Source: Paenibacillus pabuli (GTDB lineage: Bacteria; Bacillota; Bacilli; Paenibacillales; Paenibacillaceae). From it: a stretch of 64,000 nt of DNA. Made by a program: the position numbers and the translations under genes. The notes beneath the pieces are model-generated. The model did not search any database and was not told where the DNA came from. It saw nothing but the letters and a program-made list of their open reading frames with translations. Below, piece after piece: positions 8,623 to 16,788 of this stretch. Where the stretch lies: contig NZ_JBDOIO010000005.1 of NCBI RefSeq assembly GCF_039831995.1, positions 682,001 to 746,000 of the forward strand, written 5' to 3'. Every line of letters starts with the position of its first letter. The first letter of the stretch is position 1.

Positions 8623-9693
8623 TTGAAACCTGATCAACCCCTTACCCACCACACCGCTCTCGTTATTGGTGCGGGCGGTGTCATTGGAAGTAACCTGATC
8701 GATTATCTGAAGACACTTCCGGAATGGAATGTCATTGGAGTATCACGCCGCGGAGGGCAGGATTCTCCCAGACTTCGGTATATATCGGTGGATTTACTGA
8801 ATGAAGCCGATACTCAGGCCAAATTGGGTCATTTGACGACGGTCACTCATATTTTTTATGCGGCTTATCAGGATCGTCCTACATGGTCCGAATTAGTACA
8901 ACCCAACCTGGCCATGCTCGTCAATGTGGTCAGTGCCATTGAGCCCGTCGCCCCCAACCTCCGGCATATCAGTCTAATGCAAGGTTATAAGGTGTACGGT
9001 GCTCATCTGGGCCCGTTTAAAACACCTGCACGGGAAACGGATGCACACCATATGCCACCTGAATTCAATGTGGATCAGCAGCAGTTTCTTGAGAGAAGGC
9101 AGCCCGGAAGCGGCTGGACCTGGTCAGCTCTGCGTCCGTCTGTTGTATGTGGCTTCGCTCTCGGCAATCCAATGAATCTCGCCATGGTTATTGGGGTATA
9201 TGCGTCCATCTCCAAGGAACTTGGCCTGCCGCTTCGCTTCCCCGGCAAGCCTGGCGCTTACCATTCCCTGCTCGAAATGACCGATGCTGCCCTGCTGGCT
9301 CGCGCTACCGTTTGGGCGGCGACCGACCCCCGCTGCGCCAATCAAGCGTTTAATATTACTAATGGCGATTTGTTTCGCTGGAATGAACTTTGGCCCAAAA
9401 TCGCTGCTTTTTTTGAACTGGAAACGGCGCCTCCACTCCCGCTTTCGCTTGCAACAGTGATGGCAGATAAAGAAGGTCTTTGGAAATCCATGATTGAGAA
9501 GTATGGCTTGATGGAAACCTCCTATGATGACGTCTCTTCCTGGGCCTTTGGCGACTTTGTATTCTCATGGGATTATGACTTCTTCGCAGATGGTTCCAAA
9601 GCCCGCCGTTTTGGCTTTCATGACTTTGTTGAAACAGAAACTATGTTTATGGATATATTCGCGAATTTGCGTGAGCGCAAGATCATTCCGTAA
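8623..9693 (+). CDS. NAD(P)-dependent short-chain reductase, PRISE-like
   Basis: An extended SDR with Rossmann motif VIGAGGVIGSNLIDYL, arginine-rich NADPH loop GVSRRGG, and the strand MQGYKVYGAH that corresponds to the LQTGxKHY motif of PRISE (progesterone 5-beta-reductase/iridoid synthase-like) enzymes. Where that family usually has NFYYDQED, this protein has EFNVDQQQ, so the usual catalytic Tyr may be absent. Likely an enone or carbonyl reductase of unknown substrate. AAAGGAG with 8-nt spacing selects a TTG at 8623; the frame is open back to 8503 but without a site. Confidence 0.82.
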   Translation: MKPDQPLTHHTALVIGAGGVIGSNLIDYLKTLPEWNVIGVSRRGGQDSPRLRYISVDLLNEADTQAKLGHLTTVTHIFYAAYQDRPTWSELVQPNLAMLVNVVSAIEPVAPNLRHISLMQGYKVYGAHLGPFKTPARETDAHHMPPEFNVDQQQFLERRQPGSGWTWSALRPSVVCGFALGNPMNLAMVIGVYASISKELGLPLRFPGKPGAYHSLLEMTDAALLARATVWAATDPRCANQAFNITNGDLFRWNELWPKIAAFFELETAPPLPLSLATVMADKEGLWKSMIEKYGLMETSYDDVSSWAFGDFVFSWDYDFFADGSKARRFGFHDFVETETMFMDIFANLRERKIIP

Positions 9694-9702
9694 CGGAATA
9701 TA

Positions 9703-9754
9703 AAATACAAAACAAGCGGATTCCCAAACCTCGGAATCCGCTTGTTTTGTATTT
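9703..9754. terminator. Strong bidirectional terminator
   Basis: A 22-bp perfect stem (arms 9703-9724 and 9733-9754, core CAAGCGGATTCC) with an 8-nt loop lies between the convergent reductase and HxlR genes. A-rich and T-rich ends serve both directions. Confidence 0.95.
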
Positions 9755-9759
9755 CTCAA

Positions 9760-10131
9760 TCAACCATCTGAGGTCGGTGGCTTAAACAGAATTTTCGCTC
9801 GATTACCATATACCTTTTCAACATGAGTATCGCCCCATCTGCACATCGAATGGAGAATCTCCTTAAGACTCCACCCATATTCCGTTAGCTCATATTCTAC
9901 CTTCGGTGGAATTTGATGATGGGAAATACGGGTTACGATACCCGCCTCCATAAGTTCACCAAGCTGCTGGGTCAATACTTTCTGAGCAATGGCAGGCATG
10001 AGCTTCATCAATTCACCATTACGTTTTTTGCCAAAAGTAAGATGGAACAGAATAACCGGCTTCCACTTGCCGCCGATCACCTCAAGTAGAGCTTCGACAG
10101 CAGTGTTATATATTTTGATGGGTTCCTGCAT
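9760..10131 (-). CDS. HxlR family winged-HTH regulator
   Basis: A 123-residue protein with the family signature ALLEVIGGKWKPVILFHLTFGKKRNGEL, recognition region IAQKVLTQQLGELMEAGIV and wing YELTEYGWSLKEIL. HxlR proteins act as dimers and often respond to electrophiles or aldehydes through Cys; a single Cys is present (HSMCRWG). It is convergent with the reductase, its probable target (see the inverted repeat at 8535-8565). Confidence 0.93.
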   Translation of the reverse strand: MQEPIKIYNTAVEALLEVIGGKWKPVILFHLTFGKKRNGELMKLMPAIAQKVLTQQLGELMEAGIVTRISHHQIPPKVEYELTEYGWSLKEILHSMCRWGDTHVEKVYGNRAKILFKPPTSDG

Positions 10132-10281
10132 ATATCTTCTGCCTCCCTATAAGACGGTTTCACTAAAATCCTCGTCATACTTGGATCGCGTTCCACACCC
10201 ATTCCCCCTTTTAGGCTGCAATACAATCCACTTTGCAGTTTAATTATAGACCATGATGCATCGTTATCAGCCAATAAAAAA

Positions 10282-10300
10282 AGCAGCCCTCGGGGCCGCT
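10282..10300 (-). terminator. Terminator of the orphan flgB gene
   Basis: On the minus strand AGCGGCCC-CGA-GGGCTGCT (8-bp stem with one G-T pair) is followed by seven T interrupted by one A. It lies 10 nt past the flgB stop. Confidence 0.85.
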
Positions 10301-10309
10301 GGACATTCT

Positions 10310-10720
10310 TCACTTCAAGCTCTGTAGAATGTTTTTCATTTTGTTATAATGTCCGCTCACCCGGTCAACCATGTAGTTATACATGAGCTGGTTCTCCGAA
10401 AGGTTCGCCATTTCCCTATCGATATCCACATTATTGCCGTTGTTGTTCATCGTTGTTTCATTGTTCTCCACAATCCGGTATGGAACTACGGAAGAATTGA
10501 GATCTTTGGCAGGCAGATGCTTCGGATGTGTCCGGTGCATGTCCAGCTCCCGGGTTGTACCGTTTTCTACGATACGTCTCAGCGCTTCTTCAAACTCCAC
10601 CGATTTCTTTTTGTAATTGGGCGTGTCTGCATTGGCAATATTGTCAGTGGTGACTTTGTGCTGCACGTTCAGCACTTGCAAAAGAGATTCATTGCGTCTT
10701 GACGTGTTGGTTTCAATCAC
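10310..10720 (-). CDS. flgB: Flagellar basal-body rod protein FlgB homologue, orphan
   Basis: Rod protein homologue of 136 residues. The N-terminus carries the rod/hook motif VTTDNIANADTPNYKKKSVEFEEAL and the C-terminus the matching helix NNVDIDREMANLSENQLMYNYMVDRVSGHYNKMKNIL, which together build the coiled-coil core of axial flagellar proteins. Full-length FlgB. It stands alone: no flgC or fliE follows, whereas flgB normally opens the fla/che operon. GTG start with AAAGGAG upstream. Either a diverged second copy or a relocated rod subunit. It has its own promoter and terminator. Confidence 0.88.
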   Translation of the reverse strand: MIETNTSRRNESLLQVLNVQHKVTTDNIANADTPNYKKKSVEFEEALRRIVENGTTRELDMHRTHPKHLPAKDLNSSVVPYRIVENNETTMNNNGNNVDIDREMANLSENQLMYNYMVDRVSGHYNKMKNILQSLK

Positions 10721-10760
10721 GGCTCAGTCTCCTTTAGAGCGAAATAATGCAGTCCCAATT

Positions 10761-10790
10761 ATAATAAGAAAAAAAGTTGCCCTCTGTCAA
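10761..10790 (-). promoter_or_regulatory. Sigma-A-type promoter for flgB
   Basis: TTGACA (10785-10790) and TATTAT (10761-10766) are 18 nt apart on the minus strand, about 40 nt before the flgB GTG. The -35 lies inside the stem of the marR terminator. Confidence 0.55.
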
Positions 10791-10793
10791 CTT
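10774..10793 (-). terminator. Terminator of marR, overlapping the flgB promoter
   Basis: On the minus strand AAGTTG-ACAGAGGG-CAACTT is followed by a run of T. It lies 36 nt after the marR stop and shares bases with the flgB -35. Confidence 0.7.
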
Positions 10794-10829
10794 CCACTCA
10801 ATTCTTACATATAAAACTCAACACAACAT

Positions 10830-11243
10830 TTAGCGATTCAGCTTTTCAAAAATCTCCGCTAACTTCTCCCGGTCCTGTGCTGTTAACTTTTCAAATAATT
10901 CCCTACGCAGCTTTTGCCCCTCCATGGATGCTCTGCTAAGAACTTCGGAGCCACTATCCGTAATATCCAAATAATTAATGCGGCGATCCGATTCATCGAC
11001 GATCCTGACGGCTAACTTTTTCCCGACGAGCTTGTCCGATAAATAACTGAGAGTAGGCGGAGTAAGCCCCAGTGTTTTCGCAATGTCCGAAGGTCGGCTT
11101 TTTCCGTTTTTCTTCAAATGGGAAAGCACCAGAACATGGGAAACACCCAAGTCCTCATTGAATGTTTTGTTCCACTGTATAATCAATTTGTTGGTGAAGG
11201 TATCCATATTGTGTATGATTTCAAAAATCGTTTTCTCTTCCAT
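10830..11243 (-). CDS. MarR family transcriptional regulator
   Basis: A 137-residue winged-HTH protein: dimerisation helix FEIIHNMDTFTNKLI, HTH RPSDIAKTLGLTPPTLSYLSDKLV, wing with the conserved DESDRRINYLDITDSG. MarR proteins repress neighbouring oxidoreductase or efflux genes and release on ligand binding. It lies 63 nt downstream of the SDR gene on the same strand, with a hairpin between, and may regulate the SDR through the palindrome at 12107-12141. GGAGG precedes the ATG. Confidence 0.92.
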   Translation of the reverse strand: MEEKTIFEIIHNMDTFTNKLIIQWNKTFNEDLGVSHVLVLSHLKKNGKSRPSDIAKTLGLTPPTLSYLSDKLVGKKLAVRIVDESDRRINYLDITDSGSEVLSRASMEGQKLRRELFEKLTAQDREKLAEIFEKLNR

Positions 11244-11259
11244 AAATGCCTCCTCATCA

Positions 11260-11293
11260 AAAAGACAGCCCCTAATGAAAATTAAGAGCTGTC
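11260..11293 (-). terminator. Hairpin/terminator between SDR and marR
   Basis: GACAGC and GCTGTC arms with an inner TAAT/ATTA pair are followed on the minus strand by five T. It would end or reduce transcription from the SDR gene into marR. Confidence 0.7.
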
Positions 11294-11306
11294 ATTATTC
11301 TACACA

Positions 11307-12041
11307 CTATTGTGCGGAGTATCCACCATCAATAACCAGCTCGGAGCCAGTAATATAGGAAGAATCATCGGAAGCCAGGAATAACGCTGCTTTGGCAATA
11401 TCAATAGCTTGACCCAGACGCTGTAGAGGCGTTGCCTGGATCAACCGACCGAGTAGTTCTTTGGAAGTACTTAGAGATTGGGTCATAGGCGTTTCGATAA
11501 TCCCTGGAAAAAGAGCGTTGACGCGAATCCCCTGACGTCCGAACGTCGTAGCCGCTGCTTTGGACAACGCACGTACCGCGCCCTTCGATGCTGAGTAGTG
11601 ATTGAAGCCCTGCCCAATCATCGCAGTATACGAAGAAATATTGACGATGGAACCCTTTTTCTGAGCTGCCATATACGGAGTAACATGCTTGATGCCCGCA
11701 AACGGGCCAAATCCGTTAATGGAGAGCATTTTCTCCCAATCCTGTGCGTTGATGTCTTCAAATGGTTTTTCGGATGAAATGCCAGCATTGTTGACCAGAA
11801 TATCTATTTTACCAAATCGCTCATGGACTACCTTCGCCAGTGCCTCCCAGTTCTCGTCCGAAGCCACGTTCAATTTCATACCGTATACATTCTGCTTCTG
11901 GCTAGCGGTCTCCAGCGCCGCATCATTAATGTCCGCTGCAATAACGATAGCACCTTCCTGTGCAAATAGATCCACCATGCATTCGCCAATACCCGAGGCT
12001 CCGCCTGTAATAATAGCTACTTTACTTTCCAATTTTCCCAT
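11307..12041 (-). CDS. SDR family oxidoreductase (classical, 3-oxoacyl reductase-like)
   Basis: A classical 244-residue short-chain dehydrogenase: cofactor motif TGGASGIGECM, Asp after beta-2 (AADIND) suggesting NAD(H) preference, NNAG, catalytic Ser in NISSYTAMIG, YSASK catalytic Tyr/Lys, PG motif LFPGIIETPM and C-terminal YITGSELVIDGGYSAQ. The substrate is not evident. It is upstream of marR and behind a candidate MarR operator, so it is probably induced by a small ligand or stress. Confidence 0.92.
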   Translation of the reverse strand: MGKLESKVAIITGGASGIGECMVDLFAQEGAIVIAADINDAALETASQKQNVYGMKLNVASDENWEALAKVVHERFGKIDILVNNAGISSEKPFEDINAQDWEKMLSINGFGPFAGIKHVTPYMAAQKKGSIVNISSYTAMIGQGFNHYSASKGAVRALSKAAATTFGRQGIRVNALFPGIIETPMTQSLSTSKELLGRLIQATPLQRLGQAIDIAKAALFLASDDSSYITGSELVIDGGYSAQ

Positions 12042-12106
12042 GTCAGTTGCTCCTCACTTTTAATTTAATGTACTGGCTTAACAGCAAAAAACCGAGATGG
12101 ATATTT

Positions 12107-12141
12107 TTATTTAGATATAAAACTATTAGATGTCTAAATAA
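12107..12141. promoter_or_regulatory. Palindrome upstream of the SDR gene, candidate MarR operator
   Basis: TTATTTAGA and TCTAAATAA arms flank a centre that includes TTAGA-TG-TCTAA, 66 nt before the SDR start. A MarR gene follows the SDR. Site and regulator are matched by position only. Confidence 0.45.
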
Positions 12142-12210
12142 TAACACCAGACTATCCTATATGCAATGCAAACACCCGAATTAACTTATTTTGGTACAGG
12201 CATAATTCAA

Positions 12211-12260
12211 AATACCCCACCCAAGCTCTCACGTTCAATGAAAGGGCAGGATAGGGTATT
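12211..12260 (-). terminator. Weak candidate terminator of the TPR-SUKH gene
   Basis: AATACCC and GGGTATT arms are separated by a long loop with T-rich sequence after them on the minus strand. The long loop makes this uncertain. Confidence 0.4.
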
Positions 12261-12278
12261 GAATGATATGAAGTGAAC

Positions 12279-13259
12279 TTACATTGAATCAGCCATGTCG
12301 GGACGGCGATTGTCCTCATTGACCAAACTACGAACAAAGGTATCAAAGTCGGGAGCAATCCATGTGATCTTATAGTTATTTTCCTTATCCACGTGAACCA
12401 CCTCAGGCTCACCCGCATTATCGGATGCACGGTAATCCAGCATGATGATCTCAGAATCGGATGGGCACTTACATAGAACCACACCAATCTCCGGATAACC
12501 GCCTTGCTCAATGATAAACCTGCTGCCCTCTTCACCGCACAGAGAGTGCTTCTTCTCCTGACCGATGCCCAGCATTCCCGAGATCTCAATGAGTCTCTTC
12601 TCTGCGGCCCCTGCCTCGCTGACTGGGATATACCGGTAACGAGGGACCCCACCATTATGTATTTTCATCATGTCGACATAGGCTCTAGGCAATTTGAAAA
12701 CCAGCCGCTCCTCTACCGACTCAATCTGTTCGTCCGTAGGTAAAGGCAGTACCCAATTTTCCAGCGCTTCAGCGTTGTCGTTCCAAAAATCCGTGGAATT
12801 CGGATCACTAGCACTGGATTGCTCCATAGAGGTTGCCGGGACGGAGTAAGCCGTCTCTTGAGCTGTCTCTTGAGCTGTCTCTTGAGCTGTCTCCGCAGCA
12901 GGCTTCTCAGCTGTTTTACTGCGAATCCATTCAAGAAACTCCTGTGTATCTTCATCTCCAGGGTCCAGTCGGTCTGCCGTTTCAAAAGCAGCTTGTGCCT
13001 TCTCATATTGCTCCAGATAATAATAAGCCAGTCCGATGCGATAATGCCACAAGGGGTCGTCCTGGCCCTCTTCAGCAACCGTCAGGAATTGTTCAACTGC
13101 CTCTTCATAACGTTCCAGATTGTTCAGCGCTCTACCCAAATGACCGATCAGCTCATAATCACGCTCTTCCACATCAATGGCTGTAATCGCATCCACAATC
13201 TCTTCGAAATCATCCTGTTCATGCCACTCTTCCAGCTGCTCCAATAACTCGTCTCTCAT
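12279..13259 (-). CDS. TPR protein with C-terminal SMI1/KNR4 (SUKH) domain
   Basis: Residues 1-115 hold two or three tetratricopeptide units (DYELIGHLGRALNNLERYEEAVEQFLTV, DPLWHYRIGLAYYYLEQYEKAQAAFETADRLDPGD). A low-complexity linker of ETAQ repeats and Ser-rich sequence follows, then a SUKH-type domain (LPTDEQIESVEERLVFKLPRAYVDMMKIHNGG, FIIEQGGYPEIGVVL, YKITWIAPDFDTFVRSL). SUKH domains are common in immunity proteins of polymorphic toxin systems and also in regulators of unknown role. No toxin gene adjoins it. GGAGG precedes the ATG. Confidence 0.85.
   Translation of the reverse strand: MRDELLEQLEEWHEQDDFEEIVDAITAIDVEERDYELIGHLGRALNNLERYEEAVEQFLTVAEEGQDDPLWHYRIGLAYYYLEQYEKAQAAFETADRLDPGDEDTQEFLEWIRSKTAEKPAAETAQETAQETAQETAYSVPATSMEQSSASDPNSTDFWNDNAEALENWVLPLPTDEQIESVEERLVFKLPRAYVDMMKIHNGGVPRYRYIPVSEAGAAEKRLIEISGMLGIGQEKKHSLCGEEGSRFIIEQGGYPEIGVVLCKCPSDSEIIMLDYRASDNAGEPEVVHVDKENNYKITWIAPDFDTFVRSLVNEDNRRPDMADSM
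12853..12888. repeat. 12-bp coding tandem repeat in the TPR-SUKH linker
   Basis: Three exact copies of GTCTCTTGAGCT plus a partial fourth encode the ETAQ repeats of the linker. Copy number could vary by slippage. Confidence 0.85.
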
Positions 13260-13366
13260 CCTGCTTACCTCCCTGATTATTCGCTCTTCATCCCTGCTGA
13301 AAATTATACCATTTATCAGATTGCCTTCTCCAGCAATGCCATTCCTGACTAGTATTCAAGATGGCC

Positions 13367-13984
13367 TCATGTCATATTCAGCACGAGCGAATAGGTTTTG
13401 AAGACCCAGGAGTTTGCCAGATCTGCTGCTGCATCTCTACTAACCCGCACAGAGGGTTTTAGCTCCTGCACGTCATCCGTTGAAGATCCTACTGAACAGC
13501 GCAGCAGCTTCGTGTATTTCTTGATATACTTTCCCACTTCCTCGTAGAATGCATGCGTTAACGGGAGATGTTCACGAATATCCTCATAGACGTAATACTT
13601 CCCTTTTTCATCTTCAAGATGTACTTGAAATCCTTTGGGGAGTGAGAGCATAATGCCCGGTAACTCGTCCTCGGCCCACGCTCCATGATAAGGAAAGCCG
13701 ATTCCTTCGTTTTTGATAAAAAAACCAGAGACCTTATCATCCACCTTCATCGTTATGGAGTATACAAAATGGGGGTGGTAATGGAGTTTTTCTTGTCCTG
13801 TAAAGTACTGATAATAAGTGGCATAAGCCTCGTGCACCTGATTTAAATCATGGGTGGTTCTCGCAAAATTCGAAAGACTAAACTGAGCTTCCTTTTGTTC
13901 AAAAAGATTTAAAATCCCTTTGAATTCCTCTGGTGTGACCAAAAACTTAAGCTTATAAAATCCACTGTGTTTCAAGCGATCCAT
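13367..13984 (-). CDS. Hypothetical protein, 205 residues
   Basis: Not recognised. The N-terminus is MDRLKHSGFYKLKFLVTPEEFKGILNLFEQ. The middle is aromatic and His-rich (YYQYFTGQEKLHYHPHFVYSI), followed by PYHGAWAEDELPGIMLSLPKGFQVHLED. There is no signal peptide or membrane segment. GGGGGTGG 5 nt before the ATG at 13984 marks the start; the frame is open slightly further to 13999. It lies between the SUKH and AraC genes on the same strand. Confidence 0.7.
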   Translation of the reverse strand: MDRLKHSGFYKLKFLVTPEEFKGILNLFEQKEAQFSLSNFARTTHDLNQVHEAYATYYQYFTGQEKLHYHPHFVYSITMKVDDKVSGFFIKNEGIGFPYHGAWAEDELPGIMLSLPKGFQVHLEDEKGKYYVYEDIREHLPLTHAFYEEVGKYIKKYTKLLRCSVGSSTDDVQELKPSVRVSRDAAADLANSWVFKTYSLVLNMT

Positions 13985-14115
13985 CGTTACCACCCCCAAT
14001 AATTAAGTCACACTGCTGAACTTAATTTTTCCAATATTGTTTTAACAGATCAGTTACCCTTTCCACGCACCAAGCCCATTTCCCTGCTTCATTATAGGAA
14101 GTATAGAACGTTACA

Positions 14116-14988
14116 TTAACTCTTCCGGATCGGAATCCAGATCTCGCTTCTGTATTGCGGCAAGGTAACATCCTTGTGCTCATTCCACAGGATTTCCGGT
14201 CCTTCGCTAACTTCATAATCGGACGAAGGAAACCACTCGGCGTAGATTCGTCCCCACACATCCTGAAGCGCACTCGGAAAGGCGCCAACCGCAGTAAACA
14301 CAGCCCATGTCGATGCGGGTACTTCCAAGCATGCCAGACCCTCAGGGGCCACTTGGGTCGTAGCTGCACCGATATAATGATCCAGTTCGCCCTTCTCCTC
14401 CATCCGCTTTTCGCTAAAATGTGCCGAAGCACTGATGAGCCCCAGCGGCTGAACATTGGATAACCCCTTGATCGTCTCGATCAATTCCGGGGTGAGCTGC
14501 TGATACATTGCTGCAATGTCCGGGTTCACTCCGTTGAACACGATCGGCACCCTTTTACTGATTCCTACAATGCGAAAAGCCTGTTTTTCTTCAATACGGT
14601 AGTTCATTTCACTTCCTCCTTGAATGGTCAATTGAAAGGTCATCCGGGGGAAGGCCTTGAGCGATGGACCATGATCTCGCGCTTCGGAGGGTGTGACCCC
14701 ATGCATGCTCTGAAAAGCCCTGGCGAAGGAATCCGGTGAAGTATACCCATATTTGAGCGCAACATCAATGACTTTGCTGTCATGACTGCTAAGCTCCATC
14801 GCTGCCAGCGTCAAGCGCCGGCGACGGATGTACTCCGACAAGGTAATGCCGCTAAGAAAGGAAAACATCCGCGTAAAATGGTATTCCGAACAGCACGCGA
14901 TTCGTGCTACCTCTTTCATATCCAGTGTCTCCGTCAGATTCTCCTCAATATAAGTCAAACCCTCATTCAGCCGTGCCAGTGTATTCAT
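14116..14988 (-). CDS. AraC-type regulator with GyrI-like effector domain
   Basis: An N-terminal double-HTH AraC DNA-binding domain ([39 protein letters not shown] and [32 protein letters not shown]) is joined to a C-terminal GyrI/SHS2 effector-binding domain ([11 protein letters not shown] to [11 protein letters not shown]). This Rob/YdeE-like order senses small hydrophobic or cationic molecules. Three consecutive ATG codons follow GGGGGAGGG; the last, at 14988, has the best spacing. No obvious target is adjacent. Confidence 0.9.
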   Translation of the reverse strand: MNTLARLNEGLTYIEENLTETLDMKEVARIACCSEYHFTRMFSFLSGITLSEYIRRRRLTLAAMELSSHDSKVIDVALKYGYTSPDSFARAFQSMHGVTPSEARDHGPSLKAFPRMTFQLTIQGGSEMNYRIEEKQAFRIVGISKRVPIVFNGVNPDIAAMYQQLTPELIETIKGLSNVQPLGLISASAHFSEKRMEEKGELDHYIGAATTQVAPEGLACLEVPASTWAVFTAVGAFPSALQDVWGRIYAEWFPSSDYEVSEGPEILWNEHKDVTLPQYRSEIWIPIRKS

Positions 14989-15203
14989 CATCATTCCCTC
15001 CCCCGTTAATCCAAGCATAACAAAGCCTTTCTTCCCGCATCCGACATTCCCTGCACCATTCTGCAGTAAGCATCTACTGATCAGCAGGCGTCCAACACAG
15101 ACGGCGAATTCTCCATTTTACAGCGATGCCGTTCCTCTTACTTGTCATTTACATATTTTATAGAAAGATAGTTTTGAACCTCACGGATAAGGAGCGTGAT
15201 CGA

Positions 15204-15941
15204 ATGGGAGCCAGCCCGGGAATATTCAAGAATAAACAAGGCATGTCTATCATTGCCTGCACCAAGCGCCAGAATTATATCCATAATCTGTTCAAGAATT
15301 ACAGCCGACAAAAGCACCCCAAGAAAGAGATGATCATTATCGTCAATAACGATAACATCCCTCTTGCTCCTTATCAAAGCTTAGCCAAAAAGCTTCGGAA
15401 CGTACACGTTTTTCGTCTGCCGGAACGTACCTCTCTCGGTGCTTGTCTCAATTACGCGATCAAGAAAACAAAATACAGCTATATTGCCAAGTTTGATGAT
15501 GACGATTACTATGCTCCCTACTATTTGACGGAAAGCCTGCAGACCTTCAAGAGAACGGATGCCGATGTCATTGGCAAGCGGGCACATTATCTGTATTTAC
15601 GCGGATCCAGGAATCTGCTCCTTCGTTTTCCCCAGGATGAACATCGCCCTGTAACCCTCATCCCTGGTGCCACTCTTGTCTTTAAACGAGATGTATTCAG
15701 CCATGTCCAGTTTCCGGATCGAAACGTCGGTGAAGATGATCTGTTCTGCATAAGAAGTAAACGGAAGGGGTACAAGGTGTACTCGGGAGGCAGGCATAAC
15801 TTTGTCGCGATCCGCAGAAAAAACTCCTCTGACCACACGTGGATCATCAGTGATAACGAACTCATCTCCCAAAGCAAAAAAATCCGAACAGTGAAGCATT
15901 ATAAGAGATATGTACAGAAAAAACCAAAGGACGAATCTTAA
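15204..15941 (+). CDS. Family 2 glycosyltransferase (GT-A), first of tandem pair
   Basis: GT-A fold with N-terminal SIIACTKRQNYIHNLFKNY, nucleotide-sugar/metal motif YIAKFDDDDYYAPYY, and GKRAHYLYLRG, PGATLVFKRDVF and HTWIISD later on. It resembles CgeD-like transferases linked in Bacillus to spore-surface polysaccharide. AAGGAG 9 nt before the ATG at 15204 fixes the start; an upstream frame back to 15126 would add a hydrophobic segment but lacks a site. The stop overlaps the next start by one base (TAATG). Confidence 0.88.
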   Translation: MGASPGIFKNKQGMSIIACTKRQNYIHNLFKNYSRQKHPKKEMIIIVNNDNIPLAPYQSLAKKLRNVHVFRLPERTSLGACLNYAIKKTKYSYIAKFDDDDYYAPYYLTESLQTFKRTDADVIGKRAHYLYLRGSRNLLLRFPQDEHRPVTLIPGATLVFKRDVFSHVQFPDRNVGEDDLFCIRSKRKGYKVYSGGRHNFVAIRRKNSSDHTWIISDNELISQSKKIRTVKHYKRYVQKKPKDES

Positions 15942-16660
15942 TGGCAGCGCCAGTTCGTATTCGTAGTCAGAATGCCGTTTCCATCATCGTATGTACCAAA
16001 CGGCAACAATGTATGGACAACCTTTTCCGTAACTACGGGCGGCAAAATTACAAGCATAAGGAGCTTATCGTCATATTAAACAATGACAAGCTGAAGATGA
16101 GTGAATATATGAAGGCTGCCAATCAATTTAAGGATGTAAGCGTACTGTCTTTACCAGAAAACGAGTCGTTGGGGAATTGCCTTAATCACGGAACTGCACT
16201 GGCACGAGGCGATCTAATCGCGAAATTTGATGACGATGATTACTATGCCCCGGGGTATTTGGCGGACAGTGTGCGAACCTTGGTCAAGAATAATGCAGAT
16301 ATTGTTGGCAAACGAGCTCATTATATGTACCTGAACAGCAAAAAGCTCCTACTGCTTCGTTACCCTACGAAGGCGAACCGGTATGTCCCCCTAATTCAGG
16401 GCGCGACCCTTCTTGTGAAACGGCAGGTGGTGACTGAAGTTGGTTTTCGTGATAAAAATCGAGGAGAATGCGTAACATTCTGTTCCGATAGCTTGGCAAA
16501 AGGGTACACGATTTACGCGGGGAGTCCATCCAACTTCCTTGCAATACGTAGGAAGAACTCCGCAGATCACACGTGGATTGTGAATGATAGAGATCTTTTG
16601 ACCAGGAATGTGAAGGTGCTGAAAGTGAAGAATCCAAGACAATTTGTAACTGCACGCTAG
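15941..16660 (+). CDS. Family 2 glycosyltransferase (GT-A), second of tandem pair
   Basis: A paralogue of the preceding gene with the same landmarks: SIIVCTKRQQCMDNLFRNYGRQ, LIAKFDDDDYYAPGYL, GKRAHYMYLNS, QGATLLVKRQVV, FLAIRRKNSADHTWIVND. The acid after the GATL block differs: the first copy has GEDDLFC and this one GECVTFCS, which may alter acceptor or catalysis. Start and stop overlap (TAATG) implies translational coupling. Probably both add sugars to one surface glycan, with the spore coat or crust one possibility. Confidence 0.88.
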   Translation: MAAPVRIRSQNAVSIIVCTKRQQCMDNLFRNYGRQNYKHKELIVILNNDKLKMSEYMKAANQFKDVSVLSLPENESLGNCLNHGTALARGDLIAKFDDDDYYAPGYLADSVRTLVKNNADIVGKRAHYMYLNSKKLLLLRYPTKANRYVPLIQGATLLVKRQVVTEVGFRDKNRGECVTFCSDSLAKGYTIYAGSPSNFLAIRRKNSADHTWIVNDRDLLTRNVKVLKVKNPRQFVTAR

Positions 16661-16722
16661 CTTAAGCTACTTGGATAGTTTCACCCGATCTCTGCAAATA
16701 GAAAATAGGATGAAACCGCAAA

Positions 16723-16745
16723 AAGAGCAGCGTCCAGCTGCTCTT
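16723..16745. terminator. Terminator after the glycosyltransferase pair
   Basis: AAGAGCAGC-GTCCA-GCTGCTCTT is a perfect 9-bp stem, with A-rich and T-rich flanks. It lies between convergent genes and can serve both. Confidence 0.85.
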
Positions 16746-16788
16746 CTTCCTTGTATAAACTATAGGTTTAAAGGTTACTCTATCTTAT

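Noticed and set aside
10077..10313. 78-codon minus-strand ORF upstream of and overlapping HxlR
   Set aside because: It runs through the flgB terminator and the HxlR promoter area and has no ribosome site.
12713..13078. Second-frame ORF inside the TPR-SUKH gene
   Set aside because: A shadow of the 12-bp repeats and acidic codons of the real gene.
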